Positions 42,886 to 51,314 of a stretch of DNA of 64,000 bases are shown here, piece after piece. Location of the stretch: positions 115,450 through 179,449 of the forward strand of contig NZ_JAIQXT010000007.1 of assembly GCF_020177055.1 (NCBI RefSeq). Reading direction: 5' to 3'. This DNA is from Sphingomonas sp. R647 (GTDB taxonomy: Bacteria > Pseudomonadota > Alphaproteobacteria > Sphingomonadales > Sphingomonadaceae). The notes beneath the pieces were generated by a model that saw only the letters and a list, made by a program, of their open reading frames with translations, ran no database searches and was not told where the DNA came from. A program made the translations under genes and the position numbers. Numbering within the stretch: position 1 is the first letter of the stretch; each line of letters opens with the position of its first letter.

Positions 42886-43748
42886 CCCAGCACCCGGCCC
42901 GCCACCGCATCGAGCCTTGCCAGCACTTCCGGATCGCGTGCTGACGGCGCGGTGATCAGCGCGGTGTCGAGGCAGGTGTCGATCGGCGACGCGTCCCGCT
43001 CCGGCGGCAGAGCGCGCAGCAGGTTCAGCACCATCGCGCGTGCCTTGGTGGCATTGGCTCCGAGCTGCGCGATCACCTGCGCGACATCGACTGCAGCCTC
43101 TTCCTCGCGCCAGCAATCATAGTCGGTGACCATCGCCACCATCGCGAAGGGCAGTTCCGCCTCCCGCGCCAGTTTCGCCTCGGGCATCGCGGTCATGCCG
43201 ATCACGTCGCAGCCCCAGCTGCGATAGAGATGGCTTTCGGCGCGGGTCGAGAATTGCGGACCCTCCATCACCAGACAGGTGCCGCGGCGATGAACGGTGG
43301 CCCCCGCCGCCTCCGCCGCGTCCCCGGCGAGTGACGAAAGGCGCGGGCACACCGGATCGGCCATCGAGACATGCGCGACCATGCCGCTGCCGAAAAAGCT
43401 CGACGGGCGCCCCTTGGTGCGGTCGATAAACTGATCGACGATCGTGAACGTCCCCGGCGCGCGCTCTTCCTGCAAGCCACCCACCGACGACACCGACAGC
43501 ACATCGGTAACGCCCAGCCGCTTGAGGCAATCGATATTGGCGCGCGCGTTCAGCTCCGATGGGCTGATGCGGTGTCCGCGCCCGTGGCGGGGCAGGAACG
43601 ACACGCGCACATGCCCCAGCCGCCCGGTGAAGATCGCGTCGGACGGCTCGCCCCAGGGCGAGTCCACCTCGACCCATTGGCCATCTTCAATTCCCGCGAC
43701 ATCGTACAGACCCGATCCGCCGATGATCCCGATATGCCAACCGCTCAT
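42882..43748 (-). CDS. mtnP: S-methyl-5'-thioadenosine phosphorylase
   Basis: A 288-residue purine nucleoside phosphorylase-type enzyme that splits methylthioadenosine into adenine and methylthioribose-1-phosphate in methionine salvage. Seen: IGIIGGSGLYDVAG at the start, SFLPRHGRGHRISPSELN, VDQFIDRTKGRPSSFFG, CLVMEGPQFSTRAES and DYDCWREEE. ATG 43748 overlaps the upstream permease stop (ATGA). Its stop overlaps the bphP stop tail-to-tail by four bases. No other mtn genes are present in the window. Confidence 0.94.
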   Translation of the reverse strand: MSGWHIGIIGGSGLYDVAGIEDGQWVEVDSPWGEPSDAIFTGRLGHVRVSFLPRHGRGHRISPSELNARANIDCLKRLGVTDVLSVSSVGGLQEERAPGTFTIVDQFIDRTKGRPSSFFGSGMVAHVSMADPVCPRLSSLAGDAAEAAGATVHRRGTCLVMEGPQFSTRAESHLYRSWGCDVIGMTAMPEAKLAREAELPFAMVAMVTDYDCWREEEAAVDVAQVIAQLGANATKARAMVLNLLRALPPERDASPIDTCLDTALITAPSARDPEVLARLDAVAGRVLG

Positions 43749-45157
43749 GCCAGCCCCTGTTTGCTCACTTTCGGCCGCGCATAGGCGAAGTAAATGACAA
43801 CCCCGAGCACGTTCCAATACAGGAAATAGAGCTGGGTCGTGGCCGGGAGGCTGAAGAACAGATAGATGCAACCGAACACCGCGATCGCGCCGACCAGCCA
43901 CCACAACGGCGTGCGGAACATACGTGGCGCATCGGGCGCGCGGCGGCGCAGCACCATCATGCAGATCGCGACTGCGGCGAACGCGACCAACGTCCCGGCA
44001 TTGGCCAGCGCCGCAATCTCCTCGATCGGCAGCAGCCCGGCGATCACGCTGACGATCATCGCGGTGAAGATCGTGATCCGCACCGGCGCCCCGCGCGACG
44101 AGACCTTGGCAAGCGCGATCGGCAGCATTCCGTCACGCGCCATGGTGAAGAAGATGCGGCTCTGTCCGAACAGAAAACCCAGCAGCACGGTCGGCAGCGC
44201 GATCACCGCCGAGATGGCAAGGAAGGTCGCAAAGCGCGGCTGGCCCAGTTCACGCAGGATCAGCGCCAGCGGCTCGGGGCTGTCGGCGAACTGAGTGTAG
44301 GACAGCGCACCGACCGCCGCGACCGCCACGAGCATGTAGATTGCGACACAGGCGACCATCGACCCGACAATGCCGATGGCGAGATCGCGGCCCGGATTCT
44401 TGGTCTCCTCCGCCGCGGTCGAGATCGCGTCGAAGCCGTAAAAGGCGAAGAAGATGATCGCCGCGGCGGCCATCACCCCGCGCTCGACGCCATCCGCCGA
44501 CACGCTCTTGGCAAAGCCGAACGGCGCGAATGGCTCGAAATTCGCGCCGTTGAAATATGGCAACGCGACCGCAACGAACACAGCGAGCGCAACGATCTTC
44601 ACGATGACGAGGCCCGCGTTGAGCGTCGCACTTTCCCGCGTGCCGAGACACAACAGCCCCGCGACGATCGCGATGATGACGATGGCCGGGATATTGACGA
44701 TGCCGCCCGCATGCGGCCCCTGCATCAGGTCCATCGGCACGCCGGCCCAGGATTGCAGCAACGGCGCGGCATAGCCCGACCAGCCGACCGCGACCGCGCT
44801 GACCACCAGCGAATATTCGAGGATCAGCGACCAGCCGACCACCCAGGCGATGATCTCACCCAGTACGGCATAGCTGTAGCTATAGGCGCTGCCCGATGCC
44901 GGCATCATCGTCGACATCTCGGCATAGGCGAGCGCGGCGGCGGCGCAGATCGCGCCGGCGATGACGAAGGACAGGATCACCGCCGGCCCGGCCTTGCCCG
45001 CGCCGACGCCGATCAGCGTCAGGATGCCGGTGCCGACGATCGCACCGATGCCGAGCGCAATCAGATGCGGCCAGGACAGGGTCGCCGCCAGCCGATGCTC
45101 CGGGGCGTGTTCATCCGCGCCCTTCACGCTCTTTGTACGAAACAAACCGTCGGCCAT
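43745..45157 (-). CDS. APC-superfamily amino acid permease
   Basis: A 470-residue twelve-helix transporter of the cationic amino acid transporter (CAT/YhdG-like) branch. The first helix has GIGAIVGTGILTLIGVGAGKAGPAVILSF, the substrate-binding unwound motif, followed by AALAYAEMSTMMPASGSAYSYSYAVLGE, and the C-terminal PRMFRTPLWW. It imports amino acids with protons, the exact substrate being unknown. Translational coupling to mtnP (ATGA) suggests a link with methionine, polyamine or related sulfur metabolism. GGGGGA precedes the ATG. Confidence 0.9.
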   Translation of the reverse strand: MADGLFRTKSVKGADEHAPEHRLAATLSWPHLIALGIGAIVGTGILTLIGVGAGKAGPAVILSFVIAGAICAAAALAYAEMSTMMPASGSAYSYSYAVLGEIIAWVVGWSLILEYSLVVSAVAVGWSGYAAPLLQSWAGVPMDLMQGPHAGGIVNIPAIVIIAIVAGLLCLGTRESATLNAGLVIVKIVALAVFVAVALPYFNGANFEPFAPFGFAKSVSADGVERGVMAAAAIIFFAFYGFDAISTAAEETKNPGRDLAIGIVGSMVACVAIYMLVAVAAVGALSYTQFADSPEPLALILRELGQPRFATFLAISAVIALPTVLLGFLFGQSRIFFTMARDGMLPIALAKVSSRGAPVRITIFTAMIVSVIAGLLPIEEIAALANAGTLVAFAAVAICMMVLRRRAPDAPRMFRTPLWWLVGAIAVFGCIYLFFSLPATTQLYFLYWNVLGVVIYFAYARPKVSKQGLA

Positions 45158-45274
45158 GCGATCCCCCCTGTCTATGCAAGAGGGGTGCGACGGACGCGCG
45201 CGCAGGTCAACGGTTCATGCCCACGACATGCGATCAGGCGCATCGTTGCGGACGCAGACTGGAGGGTTCGACCG

Positions 45275-45784
45275 ATGCAGCGCCGCCTGCTCCTGACCAC
45301 GCTCGGTGCCACCGCAGCCGCCCCGGCGCTGGCGCAGCAAACGCTGGCCAAGGAGCCCAACCCGCAGATCGACTATGGCGGTTTCGAACGACTGACTGGC
45401 GATGTCCGCCAGTTGCGCGCCCGGCGCCTTTTGCCCTTTGCGCGATTCAAGCAACTGGCCGCATCGGACGACACGCTGCTGCTCGACGCACGCTCGGAAA
45501 CGGCATTTCGGGAAGGGCATATCAAGGGCGCGGTCAATTTACCGCTGCCCGATTTCAACGCGGAATCGCTGCACGCCGCGATCGGCGCGCCGGGGCGGAT
45601 GATCCTGATCTACTGCAACAACAATTTCTCGAACCGCCGCCGCCCGGTCCCGATCAAAGCCGCCCCGCTCGCGCTGAACATCCAGACGTTCATAAACCTG
45701 GTCGGCTATGGCTATGCGAACGTCTGGGAATTGGCCGACGTGATCGACTTCAACGATCCGGCGGTGGAGTGGGTGCGCGCCTGA
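45275..45784 (+). CDS. Exported rhodanese-like protein
   Basis: A 169-residue single rhodanese domain behind a signal peptide (QRRLLLTTLGATAAAPALAQ, with a twin-Arg that may route it by Tat). Rhodanese parts: LLLDARSETAFREGHIKGAVNLPL and the catalytic-loop Cys C114 in IYCNNNFSNRR. The loop is longer than the usual six residues, so classical thiosulfate sulfurtransferase activity is not certain. GGAGGG lies eight bases before ATG 45275. It is divergent from the permease gene and stands alone. Confidence 0.88.
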   Translation: MQRRLLLTTLGATAAAPALAQQTLAKEPNPQIDYGGFERLTGDVRQLRARRLLPFARFKQLAASDDTLLLDARSETAFREGHIKGAVNLPLPDFNAESLHAAIGAPGRMILIYCNNNFSNRRRPVPIKAAPLALNIQTFINLVGYGYANVWELADVIDFNDPAVEWVRA

Positions 45785-45796
45785 TCGCACAACACC

Positions 45797-45890
45797 CTCC
45801 GTTTGCCCTGAGCTTGTCGAAGGGCCGACTGCCACAGCTGTGGCTAAGGGTGCTTCGACAACCCCGGATCAAGTCCGGGGACAAACGGAG
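45797..45890. repeat. Composite palindromic repeat of sphingomonad type
   Basis: Several nested palindromes: outer arms CTCCGTTTG (45797-45805) and CAAACGGAG (45882-45890); TTGTCGAAG (45814-45822) with CTTCGACAA (45853-45861); GCCCT/AGGGC (45805-45809 with 45821-45825); a perfect 14-bp palindrome GCCACAGCTGTGGC (45831-45844); and CCCCGGA/TCCGGGG (45862-45868 with 45874-45880). The CTGAGCTTGTCGAAG core and CCGGATCAAGTCCGG are widespread intergenic repeats in sphingomonads. It fills the gap between convergent genes. Confidence 0.85.
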
Positions 45891-45909
45891 CGGGTTTAAC
45901 GCCACAAAT

Positions 45910-46536
45910 CTACACCGGACACTGCGCCCCGCTGTCGATCCACGCCTTGGTCAGCGCGCCAAATTCGGCCTGCGTCCCTGGCGCGGGCGTACGCCCCGGC
46001 CCCGGGTTCCAGCCCCAGCCGACCAGCGTGTCGCTCGCATTATGTTCGTGGATCTGCGCCAGCGTCTTGCCGCCATTGCGCTTGCGGTCCTTCAACTGCT
46101 CGCAAATCTCGCGGAGCGACTTGCCCTCCCATGCCATCGATTTGGGCGCGAGGTGCCACAGCGGATGGCCCGGAATGCTGCCCTTGCCATCGGCGAACGC
46201 GACATTGCGCGGGCCGTGGCAGGTAGAACACTCCATGCCGGCAATTCCCATGCCCTCCGGCCCGCGCTCGACCGGGGGCATGTGGAAGCGCATGTCGTCG
46301 CCCTGCAACGGGCTGTCGGTGCGCGGGTGACAGTTGATACAGCGCGGATGCGTCAGCACCTTGCCCATCTCGGTAAAGAGTGCCGCGGAGCGCGCCGCCG
46401 GGTCGGCGATCGTCGCAAAGGCCGCAACCGGCTTCAGCCCGGCGGGGGCAGCAGGCTCGCTCGATGCCACCACGGCAGCGGGCAGCGCGACAGCGGCAAG
46501 GCCGAGCGCGATCAGGCCGTAACGTTGCACGCTCAT
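45910..46536 (-). CDS. Diheme c-type cytochrome of the molybdoenzyme operon
   Basis: A 208-residue exported protein with a signal peptide (GLIALGLAAVALPAAVVA) and two heme-c motifs, CINCH at 66-70 and CSTCH at 103-107. It would take electrons from the molybdenum hydroxylase encoded upstream and pass them to the respiratory chain. The ATG at 46536 overlaps the stop of the large-subunit gene by four bases (ATGA), so it is built into the same translation unit. Met ligands for the hemes may include MRFHMPP and GMGIAGM (inference). Confidence 0.88.
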   Translation of the reverse strand: MSVQRYGLIALGLAAVALPAAVVASSEPAAPAGLKPVAAFATIADPAARSAALFTEMGKVLTHPRCINCHPRTDSPLQGDDMRFHMPPVERGPEGMGIAGMECSTCHGPRNVAFADGKGSIPGHPLWHLAPKSMAWEGKSLREICEQLKDRKRNGGKTLAQIHEHNASDTLVGWGWNPGPGRTPAPGTQAEFGALTKAWIDSGAQCPV

Positions 46537-48674
46537 GCATTGTCTCCATGCGCGAAGGGCAGGCGGCGTACCGCCTTGCCGGTCAGCTTGCGCCAGGCAT
46601 TGGCGACGGCCGGCGCGATCGGCGGCAGGCCCGGTTCGCCGACGCCACTCGGTCGTTCGGTCGACGGGATGATCGCCACCTCGACATCCGGCATTTCGCT
46701 GATCCGCAGCGAGCGATAGCTGTCGAAATTGGTCTGCTGCACCACACCGCCCTCACCCAGGGTCAGTTCGGCATAGAGCGCATGGCCGAGGCCATAGCCG
46801 ATGCCGCCCTCCATCTGCGCGCGGATGATGTCGGGGTTGACCGCGATGCCGCAATCGACCGCGCACCATACTTTGTGCACCTTGGGCAGTCCGTCCGGCC
46901 CCTTTGACACTTCCGCGACCTGCGCCACGAAGCTGTCGAAGCTCTCATGCACCGCAATGCCCTTGGCCCGGCCCTTCTTCGCCGGCTTGCCAAACGCCGC
47001 CATCTCCGCGACCCTCGCCAGCACCGCCTTGGCGCGGTCGTGCTTGAGCAGCTCCATCCGCCCGGCCACCAGATCCTTGCCGCCCAGTTCGAGCAATTCG
47101 TCGATCATCGTTTCCTTGACGAAGGCGGTGTGGGTGTGGCCGACCGATCGCCACCACAGCACCGGCACACCGCCCTTCATCAGATGCTGGCCCAGCCGGA
47201 AATCGCCGATCTTGTACTGGTTGGCGTCGTTCGCGCCCTCGATCATGTTACCGTCGATGCCGTCGCGGATGCCCATCGGCTCGAACGGGGTATCCTTCAT
47301 GATCGACTTGGCAGCGCAGACCTGATCCCAGCCGCTGATCGCGCCGCTGGCATCGACGCCCGCGCGCACGCGATGGACCGTCATCGGGCGGTAGAAGCCA
47401 CCGGTCAGGTCGTTCTCACGGCTCGCCACCACCTTCACCGGCGCGGCAAAGCCATAAGCGCGGGCGCATGCCGCCGCTTCGGTCCCGTCGAACATTACCG
47501 GGGTCGCGCGGCGGCCAAAGCTGCCCCCGGCGAAATGCTGGACCAGCGCACTCTTGTCGAACGGCACGCCGGCAACGCCGCACATCGCGCCCATCTCGCC
47601 GACCTGGAACTGGCTCCCGGCATGGACCGAAATGCCCTCGCCCTTCTTCTCGATGACATAGTCCATCGTTTCCATCGGCGCATGGGCGAGGAACGGGAAG
47701 TAATAGGTCGCATCAATCGTCTTGGCCGCGCGGGCGAGCGCCGCAGCGGCATCGCCAGCCGCCTCGACCTGTCGCCCCGGCGTGCGCGCGGCCGCGCTAT
47801 ATTCGGCGAGCATCTGGTCCGAAGAGCGCGTTTCGGCCTTCGCCATATCCCAGTCGACCTCGAGCGCCGCCGCACCGCGCTGCGCGGTCCAGGTGTCGCG
47901 GGCATAGACCGCAACCCCGCTCGGGATCGGCTTGACGTCGAGCACGCCGGGGATCGCGCGCGCGGCGCCATCCTCGACTTTCTTGACGGTCGCGCCGAAT
48001 GCGGGCGGGCGGCGCACAGCGGCATGGACCATGCCGGGCAGGCGGACATCCTGCGTGAATACCGCCGACCCGTCGGTCTTGGCCTTGCTGTCGACCTTCG
48101 ACACATGCTTGCCGATATAGACATAGCGGTCCGGGGTCTTGGGCACCGGCTTTTGCGGGACGGGCAGCTTTGCCGCGTCCTCCACAAGCTCGCCGAAACT
48201 CGCCTTGCGCTTGCCAGCGCTGACCACGCCCTGCGAGACGGTGATCGCGCTTGCCTCGACGCCCCAGCGCTTCGCCGCCGCCTCGACCAGCATCGCGCGC
48301 GCAGCCGCGCCCGCCATGCGCATCTGGTCCCAGCTTTCGCGCATCGCGGTCGATCCGCCAACGCCCATCGTCCCGAAGGTAAGGTTCTTGTAAAGCGGGT
48401 CATTGGCCGGTGCGAAGGCCACGCTTACCTGATCCCAGGCGGCGTCCAGCTCATCGGCGATGATCGTCGCCACGCCGGTCGCCGGTCCCTGTCCGAACTC
48501 GACATGCTTGGCGATGATCACGACAGAATTGTCAGCGTGAATCCGGACAAACGCGTTGGGCAGCAATACGGGGCGAACAGATCGCGCCCGCGCTTCTTTG
48601 ACCGGCAGCGTGAAGCCGATGGTGAGCGCGGCGCTCCCCGTGAGGAAAGCGCGGCGGTTGGGAACGGCGTTCAT
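46533..48674 (-). CDS. Molybdopterin hydroxylase large subunit (isoquinoline 1-oxidoreductase beta-like)
   Basis: A 713-residue Moco-binding subunit of the xanthine dehydrogenase superfamily, IorB type. Tat signal NRRAFLTGSAALTIGFTLP; two aldehyde-oxidase-like domains with FGQGPATGVATIIADELDA, HFAGGSFGRRATP (pterin loop), WWRSVGHTHTAFVKE, and the catalytic Glu in GVGEPGLPPIAPAVANA near residue 680. Export through Tat with a cytochrome partner fits a periplasmic enzyme oxidising an aldehyde or N-heterocycle; the substrate is not readable. It overlaps both neighbours by four bases. No FAD subunit and no xdhC-type maturation gene are present here. Confidence 0.92.
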   Translation of the reverse strand: MNAVPNRRAFLTGSAALTIGFTLPVKEARARSVRPVLLPNAFVRIHADNSVVIIAKHVEFGQGPATGVATIIADELDAAWDQVSVAFAPANDPLYKNLTFGTMGVGGSTAMRESWDQMRMAGAAARAMLVEAAAKRWGVEASAITVSQGVVSAGKRKASFGELVEDAAKLPVPQKPVPKTPDRYVYIGKHVSKVDSKAKTDGSAVFTQDVRLPGMVHAAVRRPPAFGATVKKVEDGAARAIPGVLDVKPIPSGVAVYARDTWTAQRGAAALEVDWDMAKAETRSSDQMLAEYSAAARTPGRQVEAAGDAAAALARAAKTIDATYYFPFLAHAPMETMDYVIEKKGEGISVHAGSQFQVGEMGAMCGVAGVPFDKSALVQHFAGGSFGRRATPVMFDGTEAAACARAYGFAAPVKVVASRENDLTGGFYRPMTVHRVRAGVDASGAISGWDQVCAAKSIMKDTPFEPMGIRDGIDGNMIEGANDANQYKIGDFRLGQHLMKGGVPVLWWRSVGHTHTAFVKETMIDELLELGGKDLVAGRMELLKHDRAKAVLARVAEMAAFGKPAKKGRAKGIAVHESFDSFVAQVAEVSKGPDGLPKVHKVWCAVDCGIAVNPDIIRAQMEGGIGYGLGHALYAELTLGEGGVVQQTNFDSYRSLRISEMPDVEVAIIPSTERPSGVGEPGLPPIAPAVANAWRKLTGKAVRRLPFAHGDNA

Positions 48675-49138
48675 GCCCGCGCTCCCTTCACGCCCGCAGC
48701 GTCCTTGATCGCCTGACGGATGCGGACATAGGTGGCGCAGCGGCAGAGATTGCCCGCCATCGCCGCGTCGATGTCCTTGTCGGTCGGCTTGGGCTTGGCG
48801 GTGAGCAGGCCGATCGCCGACATCACCTGTCCCGACTGGCAAAAGCCGCATTGCGGCACGTCAATCTGGACCCAGGCGGCCTTGACCGCATCGGCGACCT
48901 TGCCGCTCGCCCCCTCGATGGTCGTCACGCTCTTGCCCGCGACCATGCCGACCGGGGTCACGCAGGACCGCCGGTTCTTGCCGTCGAGATGCACGGTGCA
49001 CGCCCCGCATTGCGCGACGCCGCAGCCATATTTGGTACCCGTCAGCCCGAGATGGTCGCGCAGGACCCACAGCAGCGGCGTTTCGGGATCGCCGTCGAAG
49101 ACTTCGGGTTTACCGTTCAATTGGAAGGTGGTGGCCAT
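48671..49138 (-). CDS. Two 2Fe-2S subunit (isoquinoline 1-oxidoreductase alpha-like)
   Basis: A 155-residue iron-sulfur protein with both clusters of the molybdenum hydroxylase family: plant-ferredoxin type C39, C44, C47 and C59 (GCGVAQCGACTVHL), and C97, C100, C132, C134 (QCGFCQSGQ, LCRCATYVR). It carries electrons from the Moco to the cytochrome. It has no signal and would be co-exported with the large subunit. AGGAGG precedes ATG 49138; the stop overlaps the start of the large subunit gene. Confidence 0.94.
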   Translation of the reverse strand: MATTFQLNGKPEVFDGDPETPLLWVLRDHLGLTGTKYGCGVAQCGACTVHLDGKNRRSCVTPVGMVAGKSVTTIEGASGKVADAVKAAWVQIDVPQCGFCQSGQVMSAIGLLTAKPKPTDKDIDAAMAGNLCRCATYVRIRQAIKDAAGVKGARA

Positions 49139-49216
49139 CGTTGCGCCTCCTGTCTGACGCGCACGCTAGGCCACCACCAGCCGTTCGCGAAGTGAAATTA
49201 TTTCACTCGCGATCCA

Positions 49217-51283
49217 TTATCTCGCGACAAAGCGCACCGCCGCGCCGCCGCCCGGTCCCATCCACAGCGACAGCGTGTCGCCGGCCTTCACCCGCTTCTT
49301 CTCGATCACGATCGCATGGCGCTTGTCGGTGCGATAATCCGCCCCCTCGCCGTCGCGATAGATCTGTGCCTCATAGCTCTTGCCGGGGTCGAGGAAGTCG
49401 AGCTTCAGCGTCGTCGTCCGCGCGGTGCCGTCGGTCACTGCGCCAAGGAACCACTCGCCGGTCCCCTTCGCCTTACGCACCACGGTGACGAACTCACCCA
49501 CCTCGCCGTTCAGCACGCGCGTGTCGGTCCAGTCGACCGCGACATCCTTGATGAACTGGAACGCGCCCGGATGCTTCGCGTAATTCTCGGGCAGGTCGGC
49601 GGCCATCTGGATGGGCGAGTAGAGCACGATGTATTGCGCCAGCTGCTTGGAGAGCGTCGACATGAACGGCGTGCCGCCCTTGCCCGTGAGGCTCAGCACG
49701 CCGGGGGTGAAGTCGAACGGTCCCGCCAGCATCCGGGTGAAGAACAGGTTCGCCTCATGCTCGGGCGGGTTCTTGGGCTCGCCCCAGGCGTTGTATTCCT
49801 GCCCGCGCGCGCCCTCACGGCTGACCCAATTGGGATAGGTGCGGCGGAGCCCCGTATCCTTGATCGGCTCGTGCGGGTTGACCGCGACCTTATACTTGGC
49901 TGCGGTCCGGACGATGTTGAGATGGTGGCGCGACATGTACTGGCCGTCATGCCATTCCTGCGTCATCCGGCCATCGGCCCAGACGCGATCGATCTGCCCG
50001 GCATCGGTAACATAGCCGGTCTTTACCACCTCGATCCCGTTCGCGGCGGCATAGCGATAGGCGTCGTCGGACTGCGCCTCATACTGCCCCGCACCGCCGC
50101 CGGTTTCGTGGTGGCCGACAATGTGCACGCCCTTTTTCTTCGCATAGGCCGCCAGCGCGGCCATATCGAACTGTGCCACCGGCTTGTCGAAGTCCCAGCC
50201 ATCGCCATTGTCGAACCAGTTGCCGTCCCAGCCGACATTCCAGCCCTCGACCAGTACGCCGCGGAACCCGTTCTGCGCCGCGAAATCGATGTACCGCTTC
50301 ACATTCTCGGTCTTCGCACCCAGCCGCGCGCCGGTGCCCCAAGTCGCGGCGTCGAGGTGCATTTCCCACCAAACCCCGACATATTTGCTGGGCTTGAACC
50401 AGCTGACATCGCCCAGCTTGTTGGGTTCGTTGAGGTTCAGCTCAAGCTGCGACATGTACAGCTTCGCCGCGCTGTCGGCGACGCGCAGCGTGCGCCACGG
50501 CGTAGTGAACGCGCCATCGCGGATTACCGCCGCCCCCTGCGACGACGGCGACAGCGCGGCGCGGAAGCGCGTACCCTCGACCCGGCGCAGCCACATCGCG
50601 GCATAGTCGACCAGTGCCGCCTCATGGAACGCGACATGCGTGCCGTCGGCCAGCTTCATCGTCACCGGGGTATGCGCCTGCGTCATGCTGCTGACCGGCG
50701 TCTTGTTGTAAGGATATTCGTAGCGATTCCACTCGCCCGCCGGGGTCCACCACGCGGTGCCATCGCTCGCCAGCGAAAATTCGGTCAGCTCCTCGATGAT
50801 CCGGGTTGGCTTGCCATCGGCAGGTGCGGGCAGTTCGTAGCGAAAGCCGAAGCCGTCATCGAACACGCGGAACACGACATCCATCACCCGGCCAAGCGCG
50901 GTCGTTTCCTTCAGACGCACGCGCAGCTGGGTATGGCGGTCGCGGACGCTCTGCCACTCGCCCCAGGGCTGTGCCCAGGTCGAATCCGCGCTGGTCACGC
51001 TCTGGCTCAGAATCGCAAAGCCGCGCTCCAGCTTGGGCGCGTCACCGAGCATGAAGCCCATGCGTGAGGGCTGAATCAGCGGCTTTCCGTTGCGGGTTAC
51101 GCTGTAATAGGGGCGGCCGTCGCCGTCGGTGGTGACGGTGACGCGGATGCTGCCATCGGGCGAGGCTGCGGTCGCGCCGCCCGCCTTTGCCGTCGTCGCC
51201 TGTGCGACATCCTGCGCCAGCGCAGGGCTCGCCAGCGCGAGCAACGGCAGCGTCAACGCTGTCAGGGCCAAGGTTCCACGCAT
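49217..51283 (-). CDS. GH97 alpha-glucosidase (SusB-like)
   Basis: A 688-residue glycosidase of family 97. Signal peptide up to ALASPALAQ. The N-terminal beta-sandwich (GSIRVTVTTDGDGRPYYSVTRNG) is followed by a barrel with VLVEGWNVGWDGNW, a C-terminal beta domain, and SREGARGQEYNAW near residue 490, which carries the likely catalytic Glu of the inverting GH97 branch. SusB of Bacteroides releases glucose from maltooligosaccharides in the starch system. Here it is the last of five same-strand genes beginning with the receptor, with its own AGGAGAG site. It lies 31 bp after the GH13 glucosidase stop. Confidence 0.9.
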   Translation of the reverse strand: MRGTLALTALTLPLLALASPALAQDVAQATTAKAGGATAASPDGSIRVTVTTDGDGRPYYSVTRNGKPLIQPSRMGFMLGDAPKLERGFAILSQSVTSADSTWAQPWGEWQSVRDRHTQLRVRLKETTALGRVMDVVFRVFDDGFGFRYELPAPADGKPTRIIEELTEFSLASDGTAWWTPAGEWNRYEYPYNKTPVSSMTQAHTPVTMKLADGTHVAFHEAALVDYAAMWLRRVEGTRFRAALSPSSQGAAVIRDGAFTTPWRTLRVADSAAKLYMSQLELNLNEPNKLGDVSWFKPSKYVGVWWEMHLDAATWGTGARLGAKTENVKRYIDFAAQNGFRGVLVEGWNVGWDGNWFDNGDGWDFDKPVAQFDMAALAAYAKKKGVHIVGHHETGGGAGQYEAQSDDAYRYAAANGIEVVKTGYVTDAGQIDRVWADGRMTQEWHDGQYMSRHHLNIVRTAAKYKVAVNPHEPIKDTGLRRTYPNWVSREGARGQEYNAWGEPKNPPEHEANLFFTRMLAGPFDFTPGVLSLTGKGGTPFMSTLSKQLAQYIVLYSPIQMAADLPENYAKHPGAFQFIKDVAVDWTDTRVLNGEVGEFVTVVRKAKGTGEWFLGAVTDGTARTTTLKLDFLDPGKSYEAQIYRDGEGADYRTDKRHAIVIEKKRVKAGDTLSLWMGPGGGAAVRFVAR

Positions 51284-51314
51284 CTTACTCTCCTGTCGGC
51301 GACGCCCGTTCGCG

